This document shows positions 38,688-50,401 of a DNA stretch of 64,000 nucleotides, one piece after another. The translations under genes and the position numbers were made by a program. The stretch lies in the NCBI RefSeq assembly GCF_030272615.1, contig NC_081413.1:157854849-157918848 (forward strand), given 5' to 3'. Every line of letters begins with the position of its first letter. Position 1 is the stretch's first letter. A model generated the notes under the pieces. The model did not search any database, was not told the origin of the DNA, and worked only from the letters and a program-made list of their open reading frames with translations. Source of the stretch: Cryptomeria japonica. Taxonomy: Eukaryota; Streptophyta; Pinopsida; Cupressales; Cupressaceae.

Positions 38688-38689
38688 CT

Positions 38690-38804
38690 TAGGACATGCT
38701 ATAAGGGGTCGTGTGTGGTTTCAAGGGGTCACACATGTATTATAACACATGTCTGACTGCTTAGGACCATACACGACCCCTTATAGCATCTTAGTGTGTC
38801 TAAT
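38690..38804. repeat. Left fragment of the palindromic CCCCTTAGGAC array
   Basis: One type-B unit: 'gctataaggggtcgtgtgtgg', then 'ggggtcacacatgt', then the inverted arm 'tgcttaggacc' with 'acgaccccttatagc'. The chromovirus is inserted in it. The five bases before the LTR (CTAAT, 38800-38804) recur at 47751-47755, where the array resumes. Confidence 0.9.
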
Positions 38805-40936
38805 TGATAGGGAGATTGGTAGGTAAGTGCTCACAAGGATAAATTGCTCAAAAAGGATCACCTTGTTACCAAAGACTTATAGATTATTTTATGTATGTTC
38901 ACTCAACCTATCTTGTTATTGTGATGCCAAGGGTTCCATGGTCTACTTGCCTAGCAAACTCCCTTTATGGTCATGGCTTACTCCCATGCCCCAAAACTAC
39001 TCAAAATGCTTGTTCCTCCCATCTTCAACTACTTGTGCTTGGTTCTTGGGGCCTTCAATTTTCAGTTCCAATGTGTACTAGGAGATTTCCACATGGAATT
39101 TCAGGGGCAGCAAAGTGAAACTCTTCATGGAATGCTCATCTTCTAGTTTTAGGCCTATAACCCACAATTTACTCAAACTCACTAATAAGGTTCAATTACC
39201 CCAAAAGAGGTTGCTCATTGTTTAGGAGACCTAAGGAGAATTGGGAGGATTTCTTGGAATGTTCCCATATTGTTTTATAATCCCAAAACTCATTTTCCAA
39301 CCGGGTTCATGCAATTTTGCAAAGATTGCCAATTTTGTGTGTTATGCAGCAGGGCTACTAGCCTGTGGAGGCCTAATTGGCCCTTTTTTGCTCCCATTGG
39401 TCAACGATGGCCGTTTTGAAAAATAAAAAAGTTTGAGATGATGTTGTAAGGTTGAATTCTCAAATAGTTTTGAGGTTTAGTTCACTATTAGAGTGGTTTT
39501 CAGACTGTCCACCTTTTATGGCATAAAAGGAGGGTTTCATAGGGTTTTGAGGGCTTCCACCATAGTTACACTCCTTTGGACTTGTTTAAAACTCCCTAAC
39601 TACTTGGTTACCTCTACCACACCATTTTTAATCTTTCCTTTCCTTTTTTGGACAGGCATTAAGCCAAACACTTAGCCAACAAGGAAGAAATCAATCACTA
39701 TCACTATCCTTTCATTGTCTTTTGACAGTCAACTGATGTCTTCACTTCTAAACCTGCACAAGGGAGTGTTTGCAAAGAGATAATATCTCAAAGATTTATA
39801 AGAAGAATTAAGAGAACTCCTATTACACTACCCTTAGTATTCCAAGGCATGGATTATGCTTTGTAGCATTCCATTAAGCAAAATGACAACAACTTTCCCA
39901 AAAACAGTGAACTCCCTGTTTTGTCTACAAAAAGGGAAAGATTACAAGGTAATAACTATTCTAATCCATAAAAATGGTGTTATAATTCTTGGTCACATGT
40001 CTAGACCATTATTACAAACATTTTCTCACTCAATCACCTTTGAGTGCAAACTTTGAGTCTTTATCAAGTTACTAGCCAAATGACAAACACTTGCCTAGTA
40101 ATCACTCAATAGCATCTTCAAACCATTCTTCTGGCACAAAAGGAGAGATATATACATTATATACAAAGGGTTCAACTTGTTAGAATCCATAGGAGGGATC
40201 CCAAACCTAGATCAACCAAGTTGATGCATCTTGCAACCCCAAACCCTTGGCAGGGCAGCAGGTACCTAGTTTTTAATTTCTTTTGTAGAAACATCTTGCA
40301 AAAGAGAAAATGATGAAATAATTACATGGGAATATTTTTTACATATTTATTAAAACTCCTAAGAAGGTATAGTATGTATTGTATAGCTATAGTATGGACT
40401 GCCCCTCAAAAAGGAAGAAAAACAATCATAAAAGCCAAAAAACACTTGTTTTCTATTGAGTTGCTCTTGCAAATACAATCACCAACCTTTACAAAGGTAA
40501 GGAGAGGCCTTATATAGTTTCTCAAGTTGGTTTCCATGCCTATGTATGGACAAGAGACTTTTTAAATTACATTTTTCAAGAAAATGACCTTTTTGACAAC
40601 TTTCTTGAGCAAAATGACAACTTTTCTTGCTCACAGAGGCATTTTTGACATCCTAGCCTTAGAAACTTGCCTAAACCATTTATACATTGTTAAAAACACT
40701 AAAAAAACATGTTTCAATGCTCTTGAAATCATTAGGAGACCTTTTTGGCACTTTTCCACATTTCTGCCAAAAATTGTCAACTCAAGGCCTGAAATGCAAG
40801 ATTTGATCTCTCAAGCCCAAAATGAGATCAAAACCACTAAAAATGACTGAAAAAAACCTAACACAAGACTTTACAAACATATAAGCATGAAAAACCCAAA
40901 AATGGAGTTTTGACTCAACTAGGTGCTCCTGCACCA
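38805..40936 (-). repeat. 3' LTR of the chromovirus
   Basis: 2132 bp. Plus-strand edges TGATAGGGAG and CTGCACCA. Paired with 45602-47750. Open frames inside are shared by both LTRs but have no recognisable domain. Confidence 0.95.
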
Positions 40937-40958
40937 TACTCCCCCAAAAACAAAGAAG

Positions 40959-42317
40959 TCATGTGACTCCTTGAGGCAGCAAAGTAGAAGAAATGCCAAC
41001 TTTCTGAAAGTCAACTTCAGGCATCCAAGTGGCTTTAGAGATAGGCTGATCCTTCCACTTGATGAGATGCTCCATGTAGGTGTGATTCTTTGTCTTTTTT
41101 AGAACTTTGGAGTCTAGAACCTGTTCAACATGGGGAAAAGAAAGAGAAGGGAGAGATAGATCAGAAAGGGATTGAGAAACATCTAAAACTCTTTAAACCT
41201 CCTCAGGTGGCTGCCCCTTGAAAGAAATCAGATCTACAACATTAAAAATGGGGGACAAAGAAACATTAGTAGGCAAATCAACTTTATATGCATTAGACCC
41301 ATACTTAGCCAAGATCTTGCAAGGGCCTATCCTCCTCATCTGAAGCTTGCTTGGAACTCCCTTTTGTAGCCTTTCCTTATTCAAATGTACCATCACATAA
41401 TCACCTATGGCAAACTGAACATCTCACTTTGTATCATCCACTCTTGCCTTGACTTTTTGAGAGGTGTCTTGGAGAGCTTGTCTCACTTGCTCATGAACCT
41501 CCTTCATGGAGTGAGCCATATCATCTATTGTCCCACTTGTATGCTGCAAGTTAGTGATATCCCTCAACTCCATTATACCCCTTGGATGCATACCATAAAC
41601 AATTTCAAATGGACTTTTACCTATAGACCGGTTAACACTGTCATTATAGGCATATTCTGCTTGATGAATGAGTTGATCCCAACTCTGCCCATACTCCTTT
41701 GTCAAACACCTAAGAATGTTTCCAAGAGACTTGTTCACAACTTCTATTTGGCCATCAGTTTGTGGATGATAAGATAAACCAAAAGAGAGATTAGTACCCA
41801 ATTGCTTCCACAATGTTTTCCAAAAATGACCAAGAAACTTAACATCTCTATCTGATACAATGCTAGTAGGCAAACCATGAATCCTAACAACTTCCTTGAA
41901 AAATAAATAAGCAATATGACTTGCATCATGTGTTGTTTTGCAAGGAATGAAGTGAGCCATCTTACTGAATCTATCAACTACCACAAAGATGCTATCAAAT
42001 CCTGATTGAGTTCTAGGTAATCCTCCTACAAAATCCATGCTAATGCAATCCCAAGGCCTATGTGGAATGGGAAGAGGCTGATATAAACCAGCACTAGAGG
42101 AGTTACCTTTTGATTTCTAGCATACCAAGCACTACTCAACATACCTCCTGATGTCTCTCTGCATCTTAGGCCAATAATAGAACCTTTGAACTAGCTCTAA
42201 GGTCTTATTGAGACCAAAATGCCCACTTAAGCACCCATTGTGCTTCTCTTGAATGAGGTTCTCTCTCATAGAACCTTGTGGAACACACAACTATCCACCC
42301 CTAAATAACAAACCATC
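40959..42317 (-). pseudogene. Integrase with C-terminal chromodomain (chromovirus pol 3' part)
   Basis: In one minus-strand frame: the zinc finger HNGCLSGHFG followed by CLVC (42240-42110); catalytic blocks SMDFVGGLPRTQ, IVSDRDVKF and QIEVVNKSLGN (D, D, E all present); the C-terminal GDYVMVHLNKERL region; and a chromodomain EHLIKWKDQPISKATWMPE at about 41100-41020, stopping at TGA 40961. Stops TAG at 42291, 42132 and 42117, TGA 41424 and TAA 41193 interrupt it. TAG 42117 stands at the glutamine of the usual CxVCQ motif. Integrase inserts cDNA; the chromodomain is thought to guide it to heterochromatin marks. Confidence 0.88.
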
Positions 42318-44375
42318 CTACAAAGTGAAATCATCATAGGCACCATGGAAGTTATTCTCAAAATCATTACAAACTTTGTAAGCTTCTGCAAAATCATTAT
42401 CAGTAGGATACATGTCCCTGAAACTATCAATACCAATACTCTGAACTTGAATCTCATGAATAGTTAACAATCTTCTACTCAAAGCATCTACTACTTTATT
42501 CAACTGACCCTTCTTATGCTTAAGAGTAAAAGTGTAAGCTTGTAAATATTCTAACCATTTAACATGCCTATGATTCAGTTTATCCTGTGAGTTCAAGAAA
42601 CTGAGTGCCTGATTATCCGTGTAAACAACAAACTCTTTAGGAAGAAGATAGTGTCTCCATTTCCTAAGTGCTTGTACCAATGCATAAAGTTCTAAATCAT
42701 AGGATGAGTAATTTTTCTTTTCATCATTTAACTTTTCAATAAAAAATGCTACTGGTCTATTTTCTTGACTTAAAACAACTCCTACTGCAATATTGCTAGC
42801 ATCACATTCAATAGTAAAAAGCTTGTCAAAACTAGGTAAAATAAGCATTGGTTGAGTAGCTACTTTAGTTTTCAGTAATTCAAACCTCTTATTTTCTGCA
42901 CTTGTCCATTGAAACTTTACCTTGACACCCCCTTTGATGGTGTCCAACATTGGAGCACAAATCTCACTGAAACCCCAGATGAATTTCCTGTAAAACTGAG
43001 CCAAACCATGGAAGCTTCTGACATCACTAGCTATCTTAGGAGTTGGCCAACTAGTTATTGCTGCAACCTTTGAGTGATCCATTTTCAGATTGCCTCCTAA
43101 TACAACAAAGCCAAGATAGACTAATTCTTGCTACATGAAATCACATTTTTCTAGATTTATGGTTAGTTGTTCATCAGATAACTGTTTCAAAACAATAGCT
43201 AAATGTTGAAAGTGTTCTTCCTTAGTCTTGCTGAAAATAAGAATGTCATCTAAATACACTACAACAAATTTTCCAATGAAATCATGTAAAAATTCATTCA
43301 TGAGCCTCATGAATATGCTGGGAGCATTAGAGAGTCCAAAAGGCATGACTAGCCACTCATAGAGACCCTCATTTGTTTTGAAAGTTGTCTTCCACTCATC
43401 CCCTTCTTTGATTCTTATCTGATGGTAACCACTCTTCAAGTCTATCTTACTGAAATACTAAGCACCCCCCAAGCAATCCATCAAATCCTCTATCCTGGGT
43501 ATGGGAAATCTGTATCTGATGGTGATCTTGTTGATGGCCCTAGAATCTATACAAAGTCTCCATTTACCACCCTTCTTAGGTGCCAACACTATAGGTACTG
43601 CACAAGGACTAATGCTTTTTCTAATCAGCCCTTGGTCTAAGAGTTCTTGTATTTGTCTTGCTACCTCTTTTTTTTGCTCAGGGGTCATTTTGTAGGCTGC
43701 CTTATTGGGCAAAGAGGCTCCAGGAATAAAGTCAATTTGATGGCTAATGGCTCTAGGAGGTGGTAAAGCTGTAGGTGTACCATCACTAATTATTTGTTTG
43801 AAGTTATCAAGGATTTTCTGCACCTCACATGGTATCTCCACTTTCTTTTCTACCTTTTCATCCTTAGGCTTCACTCTGAGTGCAAATCCTACTCCCTCAC
43901 CCTCTTCTAGTGTTTTTATGAACTCTTTCTCAGTGACTAACAAGATGTTAGGCACTTTGTTGCTGCTCTCTCCTTTTTCATTGAGGGATTGAATCTCATA
44001 GTTTACTCCATCTTTTTGAAAGGAATAGGAGTTTCTTTCCCCATCATGTTGTGCTTTTTGGTCAAATTGCCAAGGTCTACCAAACAATAGGTGGCAAGCA
44101 TCCATTGGAAGGATGTCACATAGGATCCTATCAGTATATCTGCCTATGTGGAAATCTACTTAGGCTTGCTCATTTACTAACACATGTTGCCCCTTGTTTA
44201 GCCATGTTACTTTGTATGGCTCTTTGTGTTGTATTCTAGGTAGTTTCAACTTACTGATTGCTTCTTCTGATATGATGTTATCAGTGGATTCTGAATCTAA
44301 GATCACCTTACACACTTTTCCCATGATTTTACACTTAATCTTGAACAATTCTCTTCTCTGTGAGGCCTCTATGCT
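42318..44375 (-). pseudogene. Protease, reverse transcriptase and RNase H of the chromovirus
   Basis: Protease near 44310 reads VILDSESTDNIIS. The catalytic D-S-G is altered to D-S-E, a G-to-A change. MDACHLLFGRPWQFD follows at about 44105. RT shows [35 protein letters not shown] and the catalytic [12 protein letters not shown] near 43265. RNase H shows FTIECDASNIAVG, NYSSYDLELYALV and FVVYTDNQALSFL. In-frame stops are TAA 44160, a TAG near 43455 and the TAGs at 43131 and 42318. Without these the order and spacing are those of a standard chromovirus. Confidence 0.9.
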
Positions 44376-45548
44376 CTATGGCTTCTTCATCAACACTCTT
44401 TTAATCATTAAACTCTCACCATCTTCTGAAGCTAGGTGGTTTAATGTTGAAGTTCTGGGATTACCTCCATCTTCCTGAACATAATTTACCCTCTTTTCAC
44501 CTCCATAGGATGAACTAGGCTTCTCTGGGCATCTATAGGCAGGGTGGCCTAACTTTTGGTAGTTGTAGCATTTCATGGTTGAGAAGTAAGACCCTCTCCC
44601 TGGTCCATTAGATCTACCCCTACTCAGGTTGCTTGATCCCCTACCCCTATAGTTGGGTTTGCTCTGAGAATCCCCACTTTGCTCTAGAAGTTTAGATTCT
44701 CCCTGGGATCATTGATCTATGCTCCTTCCCCCAAAACTACCTTTGTGGCCTCTACCATCTCTTCCCCTACCTCAGCCTCTATTATTTTGTTCTTTCTTTC
44801 TTCTGCCTTTCTCTTCCACCTTAAGTGCCAATTGGTAGCACTTGTGTATGGTTTGTTGGCATAACAAGCTCATCTCTTCCTGGATGTTCCACTTTAATCC
44901 ATTTAAGTACCTTGCCACTTTGATACTCTCATCCTCCACTACTCTGGATTGCATGCACAGCTTCTAAAACTCTTTAGTGTAGCTACTAACATCTAGGTCA
45001 TTCTGTCTCAAGTTTTTTCTCTTCTTGTGAAGTTGTATCTCATAGTCTTCAGGAAGGTAGGTCTCTTTGATTTTGGCTACCATTGCCTTCCAGGTGGCTA
45101 GTGGTTGCTTACCTTCTTTCACCCTTTCCTCTTGGATGAATTTCCACCATATTAAGGCTTCCCCTCTCAGCCTTGACTTTGCCACCTTCACCTTTTGTGC
45201 TTCGGTCACTCCATCACATTCAAAATGGTTTTCTAACCCTTCAATCCACTCTATTAGAGCATCTGGATCCATCTTTCCACTGAAAAGGGCCACTCCTTCT
45301 AAGGTCTTACCACTCATAGCTCTCAAGGCTTTCAAGAATGGTTCTTGCTCAATGATAGGGTTAGGTATGGGGACCTCATCTTCTATGGCCACCATTTTAC
45401 CCTTATCACCAACCTTATCATGGACCTCTTCAGTTTTGAATTCTACCTCAGCTAGTTTCTTTGCTATTTGGTCTAATCTTTCTCTGAGAACCCTATTTTC
45501 CTCTTCTTGGTCCTCAACCTTCTTTGCCAATTTTGCATTGGTCACCAA
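44376..45548 (-). pseudogene. Gag of the chromovirus
   Basis: The minus-strand frame begins near LVTNAKLAKKVEDQ (45548). A likely ancestral ATG just upstream is disrupted ('ttaggcaacc'). A coiled coil is followed by the capsid region (SGKMDPDALIEWIEGLENHF; EALIWW) and a basic region. The zinc knuckle CYNYQKLGHPAYRC has its second cysteine changed to tyrosine. Stops: TAG 44964, TGA 44772, TGA 44709, TAG 44376. Gag forms the particle that packages element RNA; this copy could not. Confidence 0.88.
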
Positions 45549-45585
45549 GGTTGCCTAATGTGTCTTTCCTCCTAAATCTTTTGTT

Positions 45586-45598
45586 GGCTCTAATACCA
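45586..45598 (-). other. Primer-binding site, initiator tRNA-Met
   Basis: Minus strand TGGTATTAGAGCC, one C-to-T step from the TGGTATCAGAGCC expected for initiator tRNA-Met, three bases from the LTR edge. Confidence 0.85.
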
Positions 45599-45601
45599 CT
45601 A

Positions 45602-47750
45602 TGATAGGGAGATTGGTAGGTAAGTGCCCACAAGGCTAAATTGCTCAAAAGGATCACCTTGTTACCAAAGACTTATAGATTCTTTTATGTATGTTCACTC
45701 AACCTATCTTGTTATTGTGATGCCAAGGGTTCCATGGTCTACATGCCTAGCAAACTCCCTTTATGGTCATGGCTTACTCCCATGCTCCAAAACTACTCAA
45801 AATGCTTGTTCCTCCCATCTTCAACTACTTGTGCTTGGTTCTTGGGGACTTCAATTTTTAGTTCCAATGTGTACTAGGATATTTCCACATGGAATTGCAG
45901 GGGCAGCAAAGTGAAACTCTTCATGGAATGCTCATCTTCTAGTTTTAGGCCTATAACCCACAATTTACTCAAACTCACTAATAAGGTTCAATTACCCCAA
46001 AAAGGGCTGCTCATTATTTAGGAGACCTAAGGAGAATTGGTAGGATTGCTTGGAATGTTCCCATGCTGTTTTATAAGCCCAAAACTCATTTTCCAACTAC
46101 GTTCATGCAATTTTGCAAAGACTACCAATTTTGTGTGTTATGCAGTAGGGCTACTAGCCCGTGGAGGCCTAATTGGCCCTTTTTTGCTCCCATTGGTCAA
46201 CGATGGCCATTTTGACCATAAAAAAAGTTTTAGATGATGTTTTAAGGTTGAATGCTCAAATATTTTTGAGGTTTAGTTCACTGTTAGAGTGGTTTTCAGA
46301 CTGTCCACCTTTTATGGCATAAAAGGAGGGTTTCATAGGGTTTTGAGGGCTTCCACCATAGTTACACTCCTTTGGACTTGTTTCAAACTCCCTAACTGAT
46401 TGGTTACCTCTGCCACACCATTTGGAATCTTTCCTTGTCTTTTTTGGATAGGCATTAAGCCAAACACTTAGCCAACAAGGAAGAAATCAGTCACTGTCAC
46501 TGTCCTTTCATTGTCTTTTGACAGTCAACTAATGTCTTCATTTCTAAACTTGCACAAGGGAGTATTTACAAAGAGAGAATACCTCAAAGAGTTATAAGAA
46601 GAATTAAGAGAACTCCTATTACACTACCCTTAGTATTCCAAGGCATGGATTATGCTTTGTAGCATTCCATTAAGCAAAATGACAACAACTTTCCCAAAAA
46701 CTGTGAACTCCCTGTTTTGTCTACAAAAAGGGAAAGATTACAAGGTAATAACTATTATAATCCATAAAAATGGTGTTATAATTCTTGTTCACATGTCCAG
46801 ACCATTATTACAAACATTTTCTCACTCAATCACCTTTGAGTACAAACTTTGAGTCTTTATCAAGTTACTAGCCAAATGACAAACACTTGCCTAGTAATCA
46901 CTCAATAGCATCTTCAAACCATTATTCTAGCACAAAAGGAAAGATATATACATTATATACAAAGGAATAAACTTGGTAGAATCCATAGGAGGGATCCCAA
47001 ACCTGGATCAACCAAGTTGATGCATCTTGCAACCCCAAACCCTTGGCAGGGCAGCAGGTACCTAGTTTCCAATTTTTTTTGTAAAAACATCTTGAAAAAG
47101 AGAAAATGATGAAATAATTACATGGGAAGATTTTTTACATCCATATTAAAACTCCCAAGAAGGTACAATAAGGATTGTATAGCTACAGTACGGACTGCCC
47201 CTCAAAAAGGAAGAAAAACAGTCATAAAAGCAAAAAAACACTTGTTTTCTATTGAGTTGCTCTTGAAAATACAATCACAACCTTTACCAAGGTAAGGAGA
47301 GGCCTTATATATTTTCTCAAGTTGGTTTCCATGCCCATGTATGGACAAGAGACTTTTTAAATTACATTTTTCAAGAAAATGACCTTTTTGACAACTTTCT
47401 TGAGCAAAATGACAACTTTTCTTGCTCACAGAGGTATTTTTGACATCCTAGCCTTAGAAACTTTCCTAAACCATTTAGACATGCTTAAAAACACCAAAAA
47501 AAGATGTTTCAATGCTCTTAAAACCATTAGGAGACCTTTTTGGCACTTTTCCACATTTTTGCCAAAAATTGTCAACTCAAGGCCTGAAATGCAAGGATTG
47601 ATCTCTCAAGCCCAAAATGAGATCAAAACCACTACAAATGACTCAAAACAACCTAAAACAAAAAAAAAAACCTAACACAAGGCTTTACAAACATATAAGC
47701 ATGAAAAACCCAAAAATGGAGTTTTGACTCAACTAGGTGCTCCTGCACCA
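45602..47750 (-). repeat. 5' LTR of the chromovirus
   Basis: 2149 bp, paired with 38805-40936. Confidence 0.95.
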
Positions 47751-47755
47751 CTAAT

Positions 47756-48960
47756 GTACCCCTTAGGACCTAATTTGACCACATAGGACCCAAAAGTGTC
47801 CTAACGGGTCATGTGTGGTCCTAACGGGTCACACATGTGTTATAAAACATGCATGACCCCTTAGGACACAAATGCACACCTTATGACCCAATTGAACGTA
47901 ATGATCACACTAGGATGCTATAAGGGGTTGTCTGTGGTCCTAAAGGGTCACGCATGTGTTCTAACACATGCATGACCCATTGGGACCACACACAACCCCT
48001 TATAGCATCCTAGTGTGTGTAATGCACCCCTTAGGACCTAATTTTACCATCTAGGACCAAATAGTGTACTAAGGGGTCTTTTGTGGTCCTAAGGGGTCAC
48101 GCATGTGTTCTAACACGTGTGACCCCTTAGGACCACAAACGACCCCTTACGACGCATATGCACCCCTTAGGACCTAATTTGACCATGTAGGACCAAATAG
48201 TGTCCTAGGGGGTCTTTTATGGTCCTAAGGGGTCATGCATGTGTTCTAAGACATGTGTGACCCCTTAGGACCACATACGACCCCTTACAATACATATGCA
48301 CCCCTTAGGACCTAATTTGACCACATAGGACCAAATAGTGTCCTAAGGGGTCGTATGTGGTTCTAAGAGGTCACACATGTGTTATAACATATGTGTGACC
48401 TCTTAGGAGAAATTCACACATGTTTTATACCTCTTAGGACCACATACGACACATATGCACCCATTATGACCCAATTGAACACAATGATCCCCCTAGGATG
48501 CTATAAGGGGTCACGTGAGGTCCTGAAGGGTCACACATGTGTTTTAACACATATGTGACCCCTTAGGGCTACACACGATCCCTTACGACACATATGCACC
48601 CCTTAGGACCTAATGTGATAATGTAGGACCAAATAGTGTCCTAAGGGGTCATATGTGGTCCTAATGGGTCACACATGTGTGACCTCTTAGGACCACATAC
48701 GACCCCTTACAAAACATATGCACCCTTTATGACCCAATTAAATGTAATGATTCCCCTAGGATGCTATAAGGGGTCGTGTGTGGTCCTAAGGGGTCATGCA
48801 TGTGTTCTAACACATGTGTGACCCCTTAGGACCACACACAACCCCTTATAGCATCCAAATGTATGTAATGCACCCCTTAGGAGCTTATTTGACCATGTAG
48901 GACCAAATAGTGTCCTAAGGGGTCGTATGTGTTTAAATTGACTTATTTTGACTTTTTAGG
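47756..48960. repeat. Array of nested palindromic units, two alternating types
   Basis: The array is built from the core CCCCTTAGGACC and its inverse, present in many copies in both orientations. Type A (~137 bp) starts 'gcaccccttaggacctaat' (near 47757, 48023, 48158, 48297, 48596, 48869). Type B (~150 bp) starts 'ttatgacccaatt.aa.gtaatga' and contains 'ggatgctataaggggtcg' (near 47881, 48457, 48727). Each holds a near-perfect hairpin centred on 'acacatgtgttctaacacatgtgt', with outer arms GGGGTCGT.TGTGG and its inverse. The observed order is roughly A-B-A-A-A'-B-A-B-A. No terminal transposon motif is certain. Confidence 0.88.
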
Positions 48961-49270
48961 ACCCAATAGTGTATGCAAATGGGTTTAAATTTCTTTTGTA
49001 TATCTAAATTTATCTCATTTATCTCAATATCTAATTAGTGTATGCATTTATGTGTTTAAATTTCTTTTTGTATATCTAAATTTAAATATATGTTTAAATA
49101 TGTTTAAAATGATCAAAATGTATGTAAATTAGACATATCAATTTTAAATTAAATGTAATTGTTGTTTACATTCACTCAAGTACAATTTTTTTTTTTTTAA
49201 ACATAATTGTAATGTGTACTACATAGATGCACACGTGAAGATATATATCTAGATACAAATTACCTCCTAT
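48961..49270. other. AT-rich sequence with a short tandem duplication
   Basis: A ~90-bp segment containing 'agtgtatgca', 'gtttaaatttctttt' and 'gtatatctaaattta' occurs twice (about 48968-49045 and 49056-49130). No gene. Confidence 0.6.
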
Positions 49271-49274
49271 CATC

Positions 49275-50401
49275 ATGTATGATGATCTTGGTTCTCATAA
49301 CACTGGTTCTGAGCCCAGTGTTAATCCTATGGGGAGTGAGCAAACATCATGTAGGTTTGCAACAATTCCAGAGGAAAGACAACAACTTTATAATCAGATA
49401 GCACAGGCACTACAATGTGCTCTAAATAATTTGAATATCACATTAGGAAACATGCGTGACCAAATAAATAAGCAAAGGGGAGAGATAATTAAAAAAGAGC
49501 TACTTCATATGATTGACCTCGTTGACAATTATAATCCATATGACGAGGTCCACATAGATGAGTTCTATGGATCCCTTTCACATGTAGTGCTCATGATATA
49601 GTGAAATGGGACACAATCAATTATAAGGTTTCTAGAGCTGATGTGAAAACTATGTTTCCTCATTATTAGGCCTTTAGTAGGGTGAAGGGATATATGCCTA
49701 CCAAGTGCATGGTTGTACTAGTCGCACCTTTTATCTATCCTAGCTGGTTGGCCACTCATCATAAGTGGCCCCAAAAGGATGAGTTGCCCCTTTATTTTTG
49801 CAAACAATTGTTTGTAGAGTTCCATTTGTTGGATGATGTTGACTACACCAATTTTCCTAAACATGTTGAGTAGGGAAAGGGCAGATTTTCAAATAAGTTT
49901 AGATAACCCGGTGCAACATCGCCCATTAATAAGTGAGCATTGATTGGTCCAAACCTTGGGGTTTTTCCTAATAGTGCAGACCTAGGACATGCTACAGATA
50001 GTGCACTTGATGACACTTGGCAATCCATCTTTTCTAGTATTGCTACCATAGCCACACAGGTAGATCAGATGACATCAGATCGAGTGGGTAGATATTTGTT
50101 GCGCTCTCATACTAGCATTCCTGCAGCTGATGATGCATCAGCGAGTGATGATCCCTATGTTCGAGTAGACATACCATCGTCAATGAATGTTGCATGCATG
50201 CATGACATAGACCCTTTACGATAGATGAGTGCATGCCTATCCAGTGATCTCTTGGATGCATATCAAGTCATTTCTATGGAGCATGGGATCTCTTTAGAGG
50301 AGGCCTTAGCATATGTTAGGCATGTACTTGGTAGACCAGTTGCTTCTATCCATGGTGGTAAGCCTACAAATTCTCAGCCTATTGTTGTTGCATATCGTAC
50401 T
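49275..50401 (+). pseudogene. Unidentified decayed coding region, 5' part
   Basis: Open frame 49275-49601 (MYDDLGSHNTG..., a helical, Gln-rich 108 residues) runs to a stop. From 49682 to 50401 one other frame carries coding-like sequence interrupted by in-frame stops, including TAG at 50222-50224. Recognisable stretches are KWPQKDELPLYFCKQL, TDSALDDTWQSIFSSIATI and GISLEEALAYVRHVLGRPV. I do not recognise a family. The last codon (ACT, 50399-50401) is the end of the GTACT target duplication of the LTR element, and the same frame resumes at 58486. It may be a host gene or the coding part of a DNA transposon associated with the palindromic array. Confidence 0.5.

Larger units (their letters stand above)
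38805..47750 (-). mobile_element. Full-length Ty3/gypsy chromovirus
   Basis: 8946 bp with LTRs 38805-40936 and 45602-47750, 5-bp duplication CTAAT, initiator-Met primer site at 45586-45598 and polypurine tract TTTTTGGGGGAG ending at 40937 (minus strand). Gag, protease, RT, RNase H, integrase and chromodomain follow each other in one minus-strand frame from about 45548 to 40959. The frame has about 13 in-frame stops (8 TAG, 3 TGA, 2 TAA by hand count) and no frameshift. All domains are recognisable, so it is structurally complete but cannot make its polyprotein. The LTRs differ by scattered substitutions (four differences in the first ~90 bp), so insertion is not very recent. It split the palindromic array. 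Confidence 0.95.

Noticed and set aside
38827-39118. Open frames in the chromovirus LTRs (also 45624-45914) as accessory genes
   Set aside because: Two overlapping frames on the same strand present in both LTRs simply because LTRs are duplicated. They run opposite to the element and no domain is recognisable.
47909-47915. 'CACTA' at the edge of a type-B unit as a CACTA transposon terminus
   Set aside because: A 5-base match occurs by chance often. No inverted partner, 3-bp target duplication or transposase domain was found. Kept only as a hypothesis for the array.
47756-48960. CRISPR-like regularly spaced repeats
   Set aside because: Units are palindromic, adjoining and of two types, with no unique spacers, and the organism is a plant.
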